Positions 15,816 through 24,417 are shown, counted from the stretch's first letter. The stretch is DNA of 35,916 nt from Alectryocaccomicrobium faecavium (GCA_018713425.1 DVOT01000007.1:1-35916), one strand, 5' to 3'. Translations and numbers: made by a program. Notes: generated by a model from the letters alone, not told the origin.

Positions 15816-17128
15816 TATGCGTCCTTCCCCTCCGCGCGCAGTTGCGCGACCATGCTCTCCAGCTTGCCCGCCTCATAGAGCGAATACACCAATTCGCCAA
15901 ACATGGAGTTTGCCCAGGCAAACCAGGCGCGCGTGAACGCCTCGGGATTTTCCGGATCGAAGCCTTCGTGCATGCGGTACGTCCCGCCGTGCGTATTGAG
16001 GAGCATGCGCAGGATGGAAAGGATCTCCGCGTCCTCCGTGGCGGTGAGCGCCTGAATGCACAGCGCGATGTGCCAGATATAGCCGCTGGGCGTGTGCGGG
16101 CTGCCCACGCCTTTGGCGTAGCGTCCCTCATAATAAAAGCGGTTGTCCATGCTGAGCACGAAATCGCGCGTGCGCAGGTAGAGCGGATCGTCCTTTTCGC
16201 ACGCGCCCAGATACGGCAAGGCGAGCAGGCTCGGCACATTCGCGTCGTCCATCAGCGTGTAATGGCCCAGGCCATCGGTTTCGTAAGCGTAGATGATGCC
16301 ATGGTTGGGGTGCTGCACCAGCGCATAGGCGGTGAGGCCGGTTTGAATCTGCTTGCGCAGGGTTTGGGCGCGCGCCGCGAGCGCTGCGTCGCCATATTCC
16401 TGGGCAAAGGCCGCGATGTGCTTGAGTTGCGAGGCGGCAAATAGGTTCGAGGGCACCAGATAGCCATAGCGGCAGGCGTCATCGCTGGGGCGGAAGCCCG
16501 ACCAGGTCATGCCCGTGTACGCGACTGGCGCGCCGCGCCCCGCGTGGGAAAGCGTATCGGTGGGCGGGCAGTCGTCCCGCTCAAAATAGTACGGGCTTTC
16601 CCAATGCCGCTGCTCGGTGGCGAATACATCTACAATGGCTGTGAGCGCCTGACGGAAAGCGTCTGTATACAAATTGGCCGCTGGGTTCTTTTTGTGATAG
16701 ACATGCGCCAGCCAAATGGGATAGCAAAGCGAATCGATTTCATATTTGCGCTCCCACACCCACGGCCCCTGTTCCGGGCGGTCCTTGGCCCAGCAGGCGC
16801 CGTTCGGTTCGCGGTTGAAGGCGTTGGCATACGGATCGATGCAAATGCAGCGCATTTGCCGCTCGATCAGCCCCTCAATGGCGCGGGCGACTTCCGGCGC
16901 GTCCGCAAAGCGGACGTAGTGCATCACCTGCAGGCTGGAATCCCGCAGCCACATCGCGGGAATATCTCCGGTGATGATAAACGTCGTACCGTCGGTTTCT
17001 TCACAATAGGTGGTCTCCAACGTGTTCAAAAAGCAGGCGCGGAACATATCCACAATGTCCTTGCCGAGTGGGGATAGCAACTGTGCTGCGGGCGCGATGC
17101 GCTGGGAAATGGTTTCTGCCGCGCGCAT
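15815..17128 (-). CDS. GH125 exo-alpha-1,6-mannosidase (metal-independent)
   Basis: GH125 enzymes remove terminal alpha-1,6-mannose by inversion. The 437-residue protein is an (alpha/alpha)6-type enzyme of the expected length. It carries the family signatures GDIPAMWLRDSSLQ (54-67), NREPNGACW, WERKYEIDSLCYP, TWSGFRPSDDACRYGY (208-223, holding the presumed acid Asp216/217), SPHTPSGYIWHI and HEGFDPENP with presumed base Glu388. Catalytic assignments are by analogy with characterised GH125 enzymes. No signal peptide is present. The ATG at 17128 sits behind AAGGAGGG; an upstream in-frame ATG at 17158 lies in the leader. It has its own promoter at 17176-17204. Downstream are the zinc-ribbon and esterase genes. 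Confidence 0.93.
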   Translation of the reverse strand: MRAAETISQRIAPAAQLLSPLGKDIVDMFRACFLNTLETTYCEETDGTTFIITGDIPAMWLRDSSLQVMHYVRFADAPEVARAIEGLIERQMRCICIDPYANAFNREPNGACWAKDRPEQGPWVWERKYEIDSLCYPIWLAHVYHKKNPAANLYTDAFRQALTAIVDVFATEQRHWESPYYFERDDCPPTDTLSHAGRGAPVAYTGMTWSGFRPSDDACRYGYLVPSNLFAASQLKHIAAFAQEYGDAALAARAQTLRKQIQTGLTAYALVQHPNHGIIYAYETDGLGHYTLMDDANVPSLLALPYLGACEKDDPLYLRTRDFVLSMDNRFYYEGRYAKGVGSPHTPSGYIWHIALCIQALTATEDAEILSILRMLLNTHGGTYRMHEGFDPENPEAFTRAWFAWANSMFGELVYSLYEAGKLESMVAQLRAEGKDA

Positions 17129-17150
17129 GGGGACTCCCTCCTTATCGGTC

Positions 17151-17164
17151 GTTTGCATACAAAC
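17151..17164. promoter_or_regulatory. operator-like dyad in the GH125 leader
   Basis: GTTTGCATACAAAC has five-base inverted arms around a four-base centre and lies just downstream of the predicted GH125 transcription start. The arms are short, so chance is possible. Confidence 0.35.
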
Positions 17165-17175
17165 AGATTGGTTCT

Positions 17176-17204
17176 ATTATACCACGCTCCCGGGCAGCAC
17201 GCAA
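17176..17204 (-). promoter_or_regulatory. internal promoter for GH125-zinc ribbon-esterase
   Basis: On the minus strand, TTGCGT (plus 17199-17204), a 17-base spacer and a perfect TATAAT (plus 17176-17181). The -35 is weak, suggesting activation or low constitutive expression. No terminator separates GH16 from this unit, so read-through from the upstream genes can also occur. Confidence 0.65.
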
Positions 17205-17231
17205 TGGCGAAGCGAGCTTTTTGCAGCCCTT

Positions 17232-18062
17232 TTACGGGGCGGGAACCGGATCGAACACCCGAATGTGGTCTACGGCGAAGGTATCGCCAACCGCTGCGGC
17301 GGCTTCGGCGGAATGGCAAAAGTGCTCGCGATAGCCATTCACTTCGGCGCCAATCAACAAAAACTGCGGGCAGCCGGATACAGGCCCCTCCATATGGCCA
17401 TCTTCCACGCCGTCCACGTAGAAGGTGTAGCCCTCCTTTGTCCAAAGCACGCCGAAGAGGTGATAGCTTTCGGTATCGAAGCCGCTCCGCCTGCACCCTG
17501 CGCTTCGCATGCGGTGGTCGCTGCCATAGCCGCCCCAGTGGCAGCAATGTTCCAGCAGCTCGCCCGGGTGAAAGCTTTCCATCACATCGATTTCCACGCC
17601 CGTTCTGGAAGTGTCAGGGGAAGCGCCGATGGTTGGCGATTGTATCCAGAAAGCGCTCCACCATCCTTCCCGGCGCTGCAAGCGGCACCGGCATTCGTAG
17701 TATCCATAGGTGTGCAGAAACAAGGGCTTTCGAAAGGTGGGAATGGGCCAGTAAAGGCGGCCGGAATACTTCGTTTTTTCCTGGCAGCGCACGGCGTCCA
17801 TAAAATTGTGTCCCGTTTGCAGAGTCGCGCAACAAACGCGTCCATCCTTTTCAATCAGCGTGAAAATCAGGCTGGAATTGCCATCCAGAAAGACGCCCTC
17901 ATTTTCGCACATGCCAGGATGCCGTTTTCCCATAATCTCCGTGCGAAAATCCCATTTTTGCCTATCCAGGGTTTGGCCATCGAATTCGTCGTGCCAAACG
18001 AGGTTCCACTTGCCCTCCGGCAACAGGCTGTCGGCGTGACCATCCATTTTAAAGCGTTGCAT
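17232..18062 (-). CDS. GH16 family beta-glucanase-like enzyme, cytoplasmic
   Basis: GH16 enzymes cleave beta-1,3 and/or beta-1,4 glucans or galactans with retention. The 276-residue protein has WHDEFDGQTLD (23-33), YGYYECRCRLQ, WWSAFWIQSP and the active-site signature EIDVME (Glu157 nucleophile, Asp159, Glu162 acid/base). The bulged E-x-D-x-x-E form is that of laminarinase-type members. There is no signal peptide, which is unusual because most GH16 enzymes are secreted. The protein is also cysteine-rich for the family (for example EHCCHW). The ATG at 18062 lies nine bases after GGAGG and overlaps the GH13 stop by 14 bases, so the two are coupled. Substrate is probably a short beta-glucan brought in by the upstream importer. 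Confidence 0.88.
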   Translation of the reverse strand: MQRFKMDGHADSLLPEGKWNLVWHDEFDGQTLDRQKWDFRTEIMGKRHPGMCENEGVFLDGNSSLIFTLIEKDGRVCCATLQTGHNFMDAVRCQEKTKYSGRLYWPIPTFRKPLFLHTYGYYECRCRLQRREGWWSAFWIQSPTIGASPDTSRTGVEIDVMESFHPGELLEHCCHWGGYGSDHRMRSAGCRRSGFDTESYHLFGVLWTKEGYTFYVDGVEDGHMEGPVSGCPQFLLIGAEVNGYREHFCHSAEAAAAVGDTFAVDHIRVFDPVPAP

Positions 18063-19746
18063 GCGATTTTGCCTCCGTTTCCTGTAGCAATACGGCTTCA
18101 AAGGGGCGCAAGGGTAAACGTCCCTCCCAGCGCGATGGTTCCGTATAGTTGCTCAGTAAGATGACGAATTGTGCCGGCGCAATGGGAACGCTCGCGTCCC
18201 TGGCCTGAAAATTGCATACGACGAGCAATTTTGTGTCGCCCAGTTGGCGGGTATAGGCCAGAATATTGTGGCCCAGTTCCGGCAAATGGCGCTCGTTTCC
18301 CAGGGTCAGTACCTCCTGCCATGGCGCTTGCTTTCGCAGCGCAATAAGGCGGCGGTACCAATTCAGCAGGGAATGCGGGTCGCATTGCTGCCGCTCTACG
18401 TTGATTTCGCGGTAGTTTTCATGCGCCGGAAGCCATGGCGTTCCAACGGTAAACCCCGCATGCTCCTGTGCGCTCCACTGGAAAGGAGTGCGGGCATTGT
18501 CGCGGCTCATGGTGTGAATGAATGCCATTGCCTCTTCTTCGCTGTAGCCACGCTGACGCGCGACCCGGTACTGGCTGTGGCTGGACACATCGTTGTATTG
18601 CCAGATGTGCCGCCAAGCCACGTTTCGCATGCCGATTTCCTGCCCCTGATAGAGGAAAGGCGTTCCCCGGCGCATGAGCTGGAACAGGGCCAGCATGGAG
18701 GCGCCATAAAAATTTCTGCCTTCCGGTGGCAGGAAATGATCGATGCAGCGGGGCTGATCGTGGTTTTCCAGCATGATGCCCATCCAGCCTTCCTCGCCGG
18801 CGTTCTCAGCAGAAACCTTCACGCGCGCCTTAAAATCCTCCGGCGTCCAATTCAGGGTATCACACCAATAAAAGCCTACATTGATGCGGCTGACGCAAAA
18901 ATCGAAGATCATGGAAAAATAGCCGTGCCGCAGCGAAATGAAATCCATCAGGTTTTCCCGGCTTCGCACGCCGCTCGCTTCACCTACGGTTGCCGCGTGT
19001 ACGCGGCCATAGGTTTTCTCCCGCATTTCGCGCAGAAAATCGCCGATGCCGGGAATGTTTTCAGTCCAGCGCGCCACCGCGGCCAGTCCGTCCTCGCCAT
19101 CCGGTGGGAGGATGGTTTCCAGGGGCAGCTTTTTCAGGCAGGTAATAGCGTCCATGCGAAACCCTGCGACGCCCTTGTCCAGCCAGTAATTGAGCATATG
19201 GTAGATTTTTTCCCGCAGCGCCGGGTTTTCCCAGTTCAGATCTGGTTGGCTGCGGGTGAACGTATGCAAATAATAGAAATCCGTGCCGGGAATGGGTTCC
19301 CACGCGCTGCCGCCGAACCAGCAGCGCCAATTGTTGGGCGGCTGGCCATTGCGCCCCCTGCGAATGTAAAAAAGCTGTGCTTCTTCGCTTTCGGGATGGG
19401 CAACGGCCTTGCGAAACCATTCGTGCTGATCCGAGCAGTGGTTGACAACCATATCCATCATCACGGCAATCCCGCGCCTGGCCGCCTGGGCGATCAGCGC
19501 ATCCATGTCCGCATCTTCGCCCATGCTGGGATCGATGTGGTAATAGTCCGAAATGTCGTAGCCATTGTCCACCATGGGAGACTGGCAGACGGGGCAAAGC
19601 CAGATCAGGTCGACGCCCAAAGATTGCAGGTAATCCAGCCTGGCGATGATTCCGCGCAGGTCGCCGGTGCCATCTCCGTTGCTGTCATAAAAGCTTTTGG
19701 GATATATTTGATAAGCAATGGCGTATTGGAACCAGTTTTGCCGCAT
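18049..19746 (-). CDS. GH13 alpha-glucosidase (oligo-1,6-glucosidase type)
   Basis: Hydrolyses terminal alpha-glucosidic bonds in imported oligosaccharides, in the cytoplasm. The 565-residue protein matches the oligo-1,6-glucosidase/maltase group. It has YQIYPKSFYDSNGDGTGDL (12-30), region I DMVVNHCSDQHEWF (from 98), region II GFRMDAIT with nucleophile Asp199, region III Glu256 in TVGEASG, and region IV ENHDQPR with Asp330. The residue after the nucleophile is Ala200, where classical oligo-1,6-glucosidases have Val; this tends to go with alpha-1,4 preference, so specificity is open. The ATG at 19746 follows AAAAAGGAG. It overlaps GH16 and follows the binding-protein gene after 120 bases holding a hairpin. 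Confidence 0.93.
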   Translation of the reverse strand: MRQNWFQYAIAYQIYPKSFYDSNGDGTGDLRGIIARLDYLQSLGVDLIWLCPVCQSPMVDNGYDISDYYHIDPSMGEDADMDALIAQAARRGIAVMMDMVVNHCSDQHEWFRKAVAHPESEEAQLFYIRRGRNGQPPNNWRCWFGGSAWEPIPGTDFYYLHTFTRSQPDLNWENPALREKIYHMLNYWLDKGVAGFRMDAITCLKKLPLETILPPDGEDGLAAVARWTENIPGIGDFLREMREKTYGRVHAATVGEASGVRSRENLMDFISLRHGYFSMIFDFCVSRINVGFYWCDTLNWTPEDFKARVKVSAENAGEEGWMGIMLENHDQPRCIDHFLPPEGRNFYGASMLALFQLMRRGTPFLYQGQEIGMRNVAWRHIWQYNDVSSHSQYRVARQRGYSEEEAMAFIHTMSRDNARTPFQWSAQEHAGFTVGTPWLPAHENYREINVERQQCDPHSLLNWYRRLIALRKQAPWQEVLTLGNERHLPELGHNILAYTRQLGDTKLLVVCNFQARDASVPIAPAQFVILLSNYTEPSRWEGRLPLRPFEAVLLQETEAKSHATL

Positions 19747-19810
19747 AGTGATTCTCCTTTTTGCTAGCCGCTCCAGCCGGAAACGGGACTTTTTGCCCCC
19801 ATGCAAGAGT

Positions 19811-19841
19811 TGTTCCCGGCAACCTCGGGCTGCCGGGAACA
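19811..19841 (-). promoter_or_regulatory. strong intercistronic hairpin between binding protein and GH13
   Basis: An 11-base perfect stem (TGTTCCCGGCA / TGCCGGGAACA) with a nine-base loop lies 25 bases after the solute-binding protein stop. There is no T-tract on the minus strand. It probably stabilises the 3' end of the binding-protein message or causes partial termination, lowering enzyme expression relative to the binding protein. Confidence 0.65.
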
Positions 19842-19866
19842 GAACCATTGCGTGAGGAATAAAATC

Positions 19867-21342
19867 TTATTGGTTGGCCAGCCACGCATTGTACTGAGCG
19901 ATATAGGCTTCCTGGATTTTGTCCAGGCCAGCGGCGCTGGCCCGCTCCCGGAAGGTATTCAGCGCGCCTTCTACATCTTCCACCAGGCCATATTGCAGGG
20001 GTTTCAGATACTGATCCACAACGCTGTTGTAATTGGCGACTTCGTCCTTAACGCTGGTGCTGTCGAAGACAAAAGCGCACGAAACCGGCTCTACCGATTC
20101 ATACAGCGCCAGGATCTCCTGGTATTTCAGATCGCTGACGGAATTGCCGCCTTCCAGGCTCAACGCATCGGAGCGCCAGTTCCAGGTGGACATGCCGCAG
20201 GAGGTGAAATCCTGCGAAAGGTTTACATAGTGGCCGTCTTCATCCAGCTCGTAATGCACGCCTTCCACGCCATAGCGGATCAGGTGGTGCAGCGTGGGAT
20301 CGGTCAGCACAGCCTGGATATAGGTCAGGGATGCCAGAATGTTGTCTGAATACGCATAACTGATGGCAGTTGCATTCACGGTCGTGGCCGCATCCCGCAA
20401 AACATAGCCATGGTTCACGTTGAATGGAATGAAATCCAGCGTCCAACTGGCCTTGGATTCATCCGTCAGCTTCGCCTGCTCCAGGGTGCTGAAGCGGCCG
20501 GCAAAATTGTCCAGATGGCCGAATTCCATTACGGCCGTGCCAGCGAGCAGCTTTTCATCGCCGCTAATGGGATCGTTTTGCAAATCGCGGCTGACAATGC
20601 CTTTTTCCACAAAGAAGCGAATCAGTTCATAATCCGCCAACTGGTCTTCGGAATCAAAGTAATCGACCAGGTTGTCCAGGGAATCCACGGGGATCAGGCC
20701 GTATTGGCTCGCGCCCATGACCCGCTTTTCCAGGCAGGAAAGATCGTATCCGCGGGTGAAAGCGGTGCAAAGCGGATAGATATCGGGTTCCTGCGCCTTT
20801 ACCCCCTCCAGATAGGCAATGACGTTCTCCTGCGTGTCAGGAACGGGAAGGCCGTATTTTTCGCACAGGTCAGAACGGTAGATGATGCCATAGTTGGCGG
20901 CATAGGTGGTTTCCGGTGCGGGGATGCAATAGATGTGCCCGTTGATGGCGACATCCCGCCACGCATTTTCGCTGATGCAGTCCTTCAGCGCGGCGAATTC
21001 CGGCATTTCCAGATACTCTTCCAGCTCCACGAAAGCCCCCTGGCGGGCGTAGTCCGGCGAGCCGGGCCAAGAAGAATACCACACCATGTCCACGCCGTCG
21101 CCGGTGTTTGCAATGATGGGATAGGTAGTGGCGGGATCCCAATCCAGGAAGCGGATTTCAATCGTGATGCCGTAGGTTTCTGCCGAGTAGGCATTGGCAG
21201 CCTCCATAACGGCGTCGTAGCCTGCAGGCCTGCTGCCGGCGGAAATGGTGACCAAGTGGATCGGTTCCTCCGTTTCCGCCACAGCGCCTAGAAGCGCAAG
21301 TGCCATCGTGAGCGCCAGAACCAGGGATACCATTTTTTTCAT
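19867..21342 (-). CDS. extracellular solute-binding protein of ABC importer 2
   Basis: Sugar-capturing protein for the second importer, 491 residues. A signal peptide (MKKMVSLVLALTMALALLGA) is followed by a probable signal peptidase I site after AVA at about residue 22. As in the first importer there is no lipobox cysteine. The mature protein resembles LplA-type binding proteins, with IEIRFLDWDPATTYP and aromatic segments such as YSSWPGSPDY. It lies after both permease genes and before GH13, separated by hairpins on each side. The GAAGGGAG ribosome binding site is good. The substrate probably matches the GH13/GH16/GH125 enzymes encoded next to it. Confidence 0.88.
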   Translation of the reverse strand: MKKMVSLVLALTMALALLGAVAETEEPIHLVTISAGSRPAGYDAVMEAANAYSAETYGITIEIRFLDWDPATTYPIIANTGDGVDMVWYSSWPGSPDYARQGAFVELEEYLEMPEFAALKDCISENAWRDVAINGHIYCIPAPETTYAANYGIIYRSDLCEKYGLPVPDTQENVIAYLEGVKAQEPDIYPLCTAFTRGYDLSCLEKRVMGASQYGLIPVDSLDNLVDYFDSEDQLADYELIRFFVEKGIVSRDLQNDPISGDEKLLAGTAVMEFGHLDNFAGRFSTLEQAKLTDESKASWTLDFIPFNVNHGYVLRDAATTVNATAISYAYSDNILASLTYIQAVLTDPTLHHLIRYGVEGVHYELDEDGHYVNLSQDFTSCGMSTWNWRSDALSLEGGNSVSDLKYQEILALYESVEPVSCAFVFDSTSVKDEVANYNSVVDQYLKPLQYGLVEDVEGALNTFRERASAAGLDKIQEAYIAQYNAWLANQ

Positions 21343-21373
21343 ACCAGAAAACTCCCTTCTTGTTGTATTACCG

Positions 21374-21391
21374 GCGGCCTCTTGTGGCCGC
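21374..21391 (-). promoter_or_regulatory. hairpin ahead of the second binding-protein gene
   Basis: GCGGCC (21374-21379) pairs with GGCCGC (21386-21391) around a six-base loop, 32 bases upstream of the binding-protein ATG. It matches the position of the hairpin before the first importer's binding-protein gene (12264-12286). Confidence 0.5.
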
Positions 21392-21483
21392 TAATATAAC
21401 AATCCCCGAAATGCGAGCCGAATTTTGCCCGGTTCCCGCGCGCAAGATCTGGCGCATTCCGTGTCTTGCTATTCACGCAGAAT

Positions 21484-22380
21484 TCAACCCTTGACCGCGC
21501 CTATGGACAGGCCCTTAACGAAATACCGCTGCACAAACGGGTATACCAGCACAACGGGGCCGGTCGCTACGATGGCCATGGCCATTTTCAGGGTTTCGGA
21601 GGGCAGGCGCACATCCACGCTGACGCCCGCCTGCGCCATATTTCGAATGGCGTTGGCCATGTTGACCATGCGATAGAGGTAATATTGCAGCGTGTGCCTG
21701 GATTCCGTTTTGATAAACAGCATGGAAGAATACCAGTCGTTCCATTTGCCCAGGGCGATGAACAGGCCGATGGTTGCCAGCGCGGGCGTGGAAAGCTGCA
21801 GCACAATCCGCAAAAAGATGCGCAGATCTCCCGCACCATCGATGCGGGCGGATTCGACGACTTCCCCTGGCACGCATTGCTTGATAAAGTTGCGCATCAG
21901 CAAGATGTTATAGCTGCTGAGCAGCGAGGGTACGATCAGCGCCCAGAGGGAATCCAGCATGCCTAGGTATTGCGTGATTACCATGTACCAGGGGATCAGC
22001 CCGCCGCCAAAGAGCTGGGTGAAATAAAACAGGAAGGAAAAGACGTTGCGGCTGCGGAAATCCTGCCGGGAAAGGGCGTATCCCGTCATGGCCGTGAGAA
22101 ACAAGCCGCCCGCGGTCGTTGCCAGCGTGGTAACGATCGTCACCTGATAGGCGTTCAGCAGCCCTGTAGGGTTGCGGAAGAGATAGATATAGCTGTCTAC
22201 ACTCCATTTTTGCGGGAAAAAGGTATATCCATTGCGTACCACCAGATCGTTATCCGTAAAGGAGCCAATCAGCAGCAGCAAAAAGGGAAGCAGACACGCC
22301 AAAGAGAACAATCCCACCAGAACACAGGAGAGACGGTTGAAAATCCGATATCCACGATTGTTTTGCCTACGCATTTCCAT
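21484..22380 (-). CDS. ABC sugar importer 2 permease, LplC/YtcP type
   Basis: A 298-residue membrane protein with about six transmembrane segments. It has the EAA loop ESARIDGAGDLRIFLRI and the family C-terminus YPFVQRYFVKGLSIGAVKG. The ATG at 22380 follows AAAGGAGG. It begins 14 bases after its partner permease. It pairs with the LplB-type subunit and a shared ATPase not encoded here. Confidence 0.92.
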   Translation of the reverse strand: MEMRRQNNRGYRIFNRLSCVLVGLFSLACLLPFLLLLIGSFTDNDLVVRNGYTFFPQKWSVDSYIYLFRNPTGLLNAYQVTIVTTLATTAGGLFLTAMTGYALSRQDFRSRNVFSFLFYFTQLFGGGLIPWYMVITQYLGMLDSLWALIVPSLLSSYNILLMRNFIKQCVPGEVVESARIDGAGDLRIFLRIVLQLSTPALATIGLFIALGKWNDWYSSMLFIKTESRHTLQYYLYRMVNMANAIRNMAQAGVSVDVRLPSETLKMAMAIVATGPVVLVYPFVQRYFVKGLSIGAVKG

Positions 22381-22394
22381 GGTGCGCGCCTCCT

Positions 22395-23345
22395 TTAGAA
22401 TAGAGCCATGTCTGGCTCGATTTTGCGTACCAGCCAGTTGGAAGCCAGCACCAGGAGCATGCCCACCACGGATTGATATAACCCTACCGCAGTGCCCCGA
22501 CTGATATCAAAGGATTCTGTCGCCGTGCGGAATACATAGGTATCGATGATTTCCGTGGTGTTTCGCACGAGGGGAACATTGCCCACCAGCTGATAAAACA
22601 GATCGAATTGGCCGCGCATGATCCCGCCCAGGTTCATCAAGAACAGAATCACGATGGTGGGACGCAGGCAGGGGAGTGTGATGTGAACGATTTCCTGCCA
22701 GAAGGATGCGCCATCCAGATCTGCGGCTTCATACAGATCATCGCTGATGCCGGTAATGGCAGAGAGATAGACCACTGTTCCATAGCCAGTGGTTTTCCAG
22801 AAATTGACCAGCGGAATCAGAATGTACCAAACCCAGGGGGTTTCATAAAAATAGAATTTGTCTATGCCAAGTGCGGCCCGCGCGGTATTGATAAAGCCGT
22901 TTGCGCTGAACAGGGCAAAGCAAATGGTGCCCACCAGCACCATGGACACAAAATGCGGCAAAAACATCAGCGTCTGGCAGATCTTTTTGAAGAGTCTGGC
23001 ACTCATTTCCGCCAGCATGATGGCGAAAGCAATGCGCAGAATGGTGCCCACAACGATAAAAATGATGTTGTAGATCAGCGTGTTGGCCGTAAACGTCCAG
23101 GCGTTCCCCGAGGAAAAGAGAAAGCGAAAGTTGGCAAAGCCCACAAAGCGGCTGCCGAACAGACCCTCCCGCACGTTGTAATCTGTGAAGGCATAGTAGA
23201 CCCCGACCATGGGAAGATAATTGAACAGCAAAAAGAAGGCTACGCTGGGCAGCATCATTAAAAGCAGCGCGGGATTTTTGCGCAGGTCATACCGCAGATT
23301 GCCAATAAAGCTACCGCCTTTCGCGGGCGATTTACAATGCAGCAT
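22395..23345 (-). CDS. ABC sugar importer 2 permease, LplB type
   Basis: A 316-residue permease, first gene of the glycan operon. It has the hallmark FNYLPMVGVYYAFTDYN near the N-terminus, about six membrane segments and an EAA loop EAADLDGASFWQEI. The ATG at 23345 follows AAGGAGG with seven-base spacing. It is divergent from the AraC regulator and is read from the promoter at 23403-23431. Confidence 0.92.
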   Translation of the reverse strand: MLHCKSPAKGGSFIGNLRYDLRKNPALLLMMLPSVAFFLLFNYLPMVGVYYAFTDYNVREGLFGSRFVGFANFRFLFSSGNAWTFTANTLIYNIIFIVVGTILRIAFAIMLAEMSARLFKKICQTLMFLPHFVSMVLVGTICFALFSANGFINTARAALGIDKFYFYETPWVWYILIPLVNFWKTTGYGTVVYLSAITGISDDLYEAADLDGASFWQEIVHITLPCLRPTIVILFLMNLGGIMRGQFDLFYQLVGNVPLVRNTTEIIDTYVFRTATESFDISRGTAVGLYQSVVGMLLVLASNWLVRKIEPDMALF

Positions 23346-23402
23346 CTTTCGGCCTCCTTATCAGTTTTAGAGAAAGAATTTGCGCATCTATTTGATGAAA
23401 AA

Positions 23403-23431
23403 ATTATAATTTATGGCCTTGGCATTGTCCA
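23403..23431 (-). promoter_or_regulatory. promoter of the glycan operon
   Basis: On the minus strand, TGGACA (plus 23426-23431), a 17-base spacer and TATAAT (plus 23403-23408). The start is near 23396, giving a leader of about 50 bases. The -10 is perfect and the -35 is one base off, so tight control by the divergent AraC protein is plausible. Confidence 0.75.
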
Positions 23432-23478
23432 TGCAGGAAATGAACCATTTGGACAAAACAATACAAGAAAATTCGGGG

Positions 23479-23496
23479 CGGCATACGATTATGCCG
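23479..23496. promoter_or_regulatory. operator-like dyad between the divergent promoters
   Basis: CGGCATA-N4-TATGCCG is a perfect inverted repeat lying between the permease promoter and the AraC promoter, about 48 bases upstream of the former -35. It is a good candidate site for the adjacent AraC protein or another sugar regulator. AraC proteins often use direct repeats, so this link is uncertain. Confidence 0.5.
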
Positions 23497-23580
23497 GGCG
23501 CCACGCACCGAAGAGGAATAAAACAGGATGAACGCATAGTGCTGATGGAAGAATAGTGGAAAAAATGCGCAGAAAAAATC

Positions 23581-23609
23581 TTGACAGTACCGAAAAAAGT
23601 GCCTATAAT
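23581..23609 (+). promoter_or_regulatory. sigma-A promoter of the AraC regulator
   Basis: Perfect TTGACA (23581-23586), 17-base spacer, perfect TATAAT (23604-23609). It lies about 31 bases before the ATG at 23641. This excludes any protein start as far upstream as 23581. Confidence 0.85.
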
Positions 23610-23640
23610 GCTTTTATTCAAGGCTCGGGGAGGAATGGCT

Positions 23641-24417
23641 ATGCCTATTGTTACCGGTATCGTTTGGACACACCGCTTCAATGCGTCGCCTTCCTGGTTT
23701 AGCGATGAACATGCCAAAGAGCGCCATTACGATGGCATTGTGTATCTGCTGGAAGGGGAGGCCAAATACTGTTTCATCGATGGAAGGAACATCGTGCTTT
23801 CCGCAGGGGATTGCATCTATTTGCCCCGGGAAACGCGGTATACGATTCGATGCTCCCCCAATATGCCTTTTGTCCATATGACGGTCAACTTTAATTTGGC
23901 TGAGCAGAATTTTCTGGGCAATAAAATCACCAAAAAACACTTGTCAAACGGAATCAAATTCGAACAGGTTTTTGGAAGGATGATTCATATATGGGCGGTG
24001 CGCCACCATTTCTACGAAGAGCGGTGCATAGGATTTTTGTATGAACTGCTATATCTGTTGGAAAACGAGGTTTGCACCAACGCTTCTCCGTATCTGAACA
24101 AAATTGCCCCGGCACGCCAGTATCTGGATGAGCATTTTACAGAGGAGGTTTCTCCCGATGCGCTCTCCCGGCTGTGTGGAATGTCTCCCTCCTATTTGCG
24201 CCGCCTGTTTCGCCAGGCGCTGGGAGAAACTCCTTCGGAATACAAGCGCCGCCTGCGCATGGCCATGGCGAAAGACCTGTTGCTGGGAAGCCAGATGACC
24301 GTTTCCCAGGTGGCCGTTCTCTGCGGATACGAAGATCTGGCGTATTTCAGCCGGGTTTTTCGCAAAACCACGGGCGTCTCGCCCTCGCGATTTTGCGAAA
24401 TGCCGCGCGATATATAG
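23641..24417 (+). CDS. AraC-family transcriptional regulator with cupin domain
   Basis: Probable sugar-responsive regulator of the divergent importer/glycosidase operon. Of 258 residues, about 25-85 form the cupin-like sensor (YDGIVYLLEGEAKYCFIDG, GDCIYLPRETRYTI). About 155-256 carry two helix-turn-helix motifs, including EEVSPDALSRLCGMSPSYLRR and VSQVAVLCGYEDLAYFSRVFRK, ending in the conserved GVSPSRF. The ATG at 23641 has GGGGAGGA six bases away; the ATG at 23635 is too close to that site. AraC regulators of this layout usually activate carbohydrate genes in response to an oligosaccharide; the ligand here is unknown. Confidence 0.92.
   Translation: MPIVTGIVWTHRFNASPSWFSDEHAKERHYDGIVYLLEGEAKYCFIDGRNIVLSAGDCIYLPRETRYTIRCSPNMPFVHMTVNFNLAEQNFLGNKITKKHLSNGIKFEQVFGRMIHIWAVRHHFYEERCIGFLYELLYLLENEVCTNASPYLNKIAPARQYLDEHFTEEVSPDALSRLCGMSPSYLRRLFRQALGETPSEYKRRLRMAMAKDLLLGSQMTVSQVAVLCGYEDLAYFSRVFRKTTGVSPSRFCEMPRDI

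Noticed and set aside
23581..23640. N-terminal extension of the AraC regulator
   Set aside because: The extension would be translated from the -35/-10 promoter region itself.
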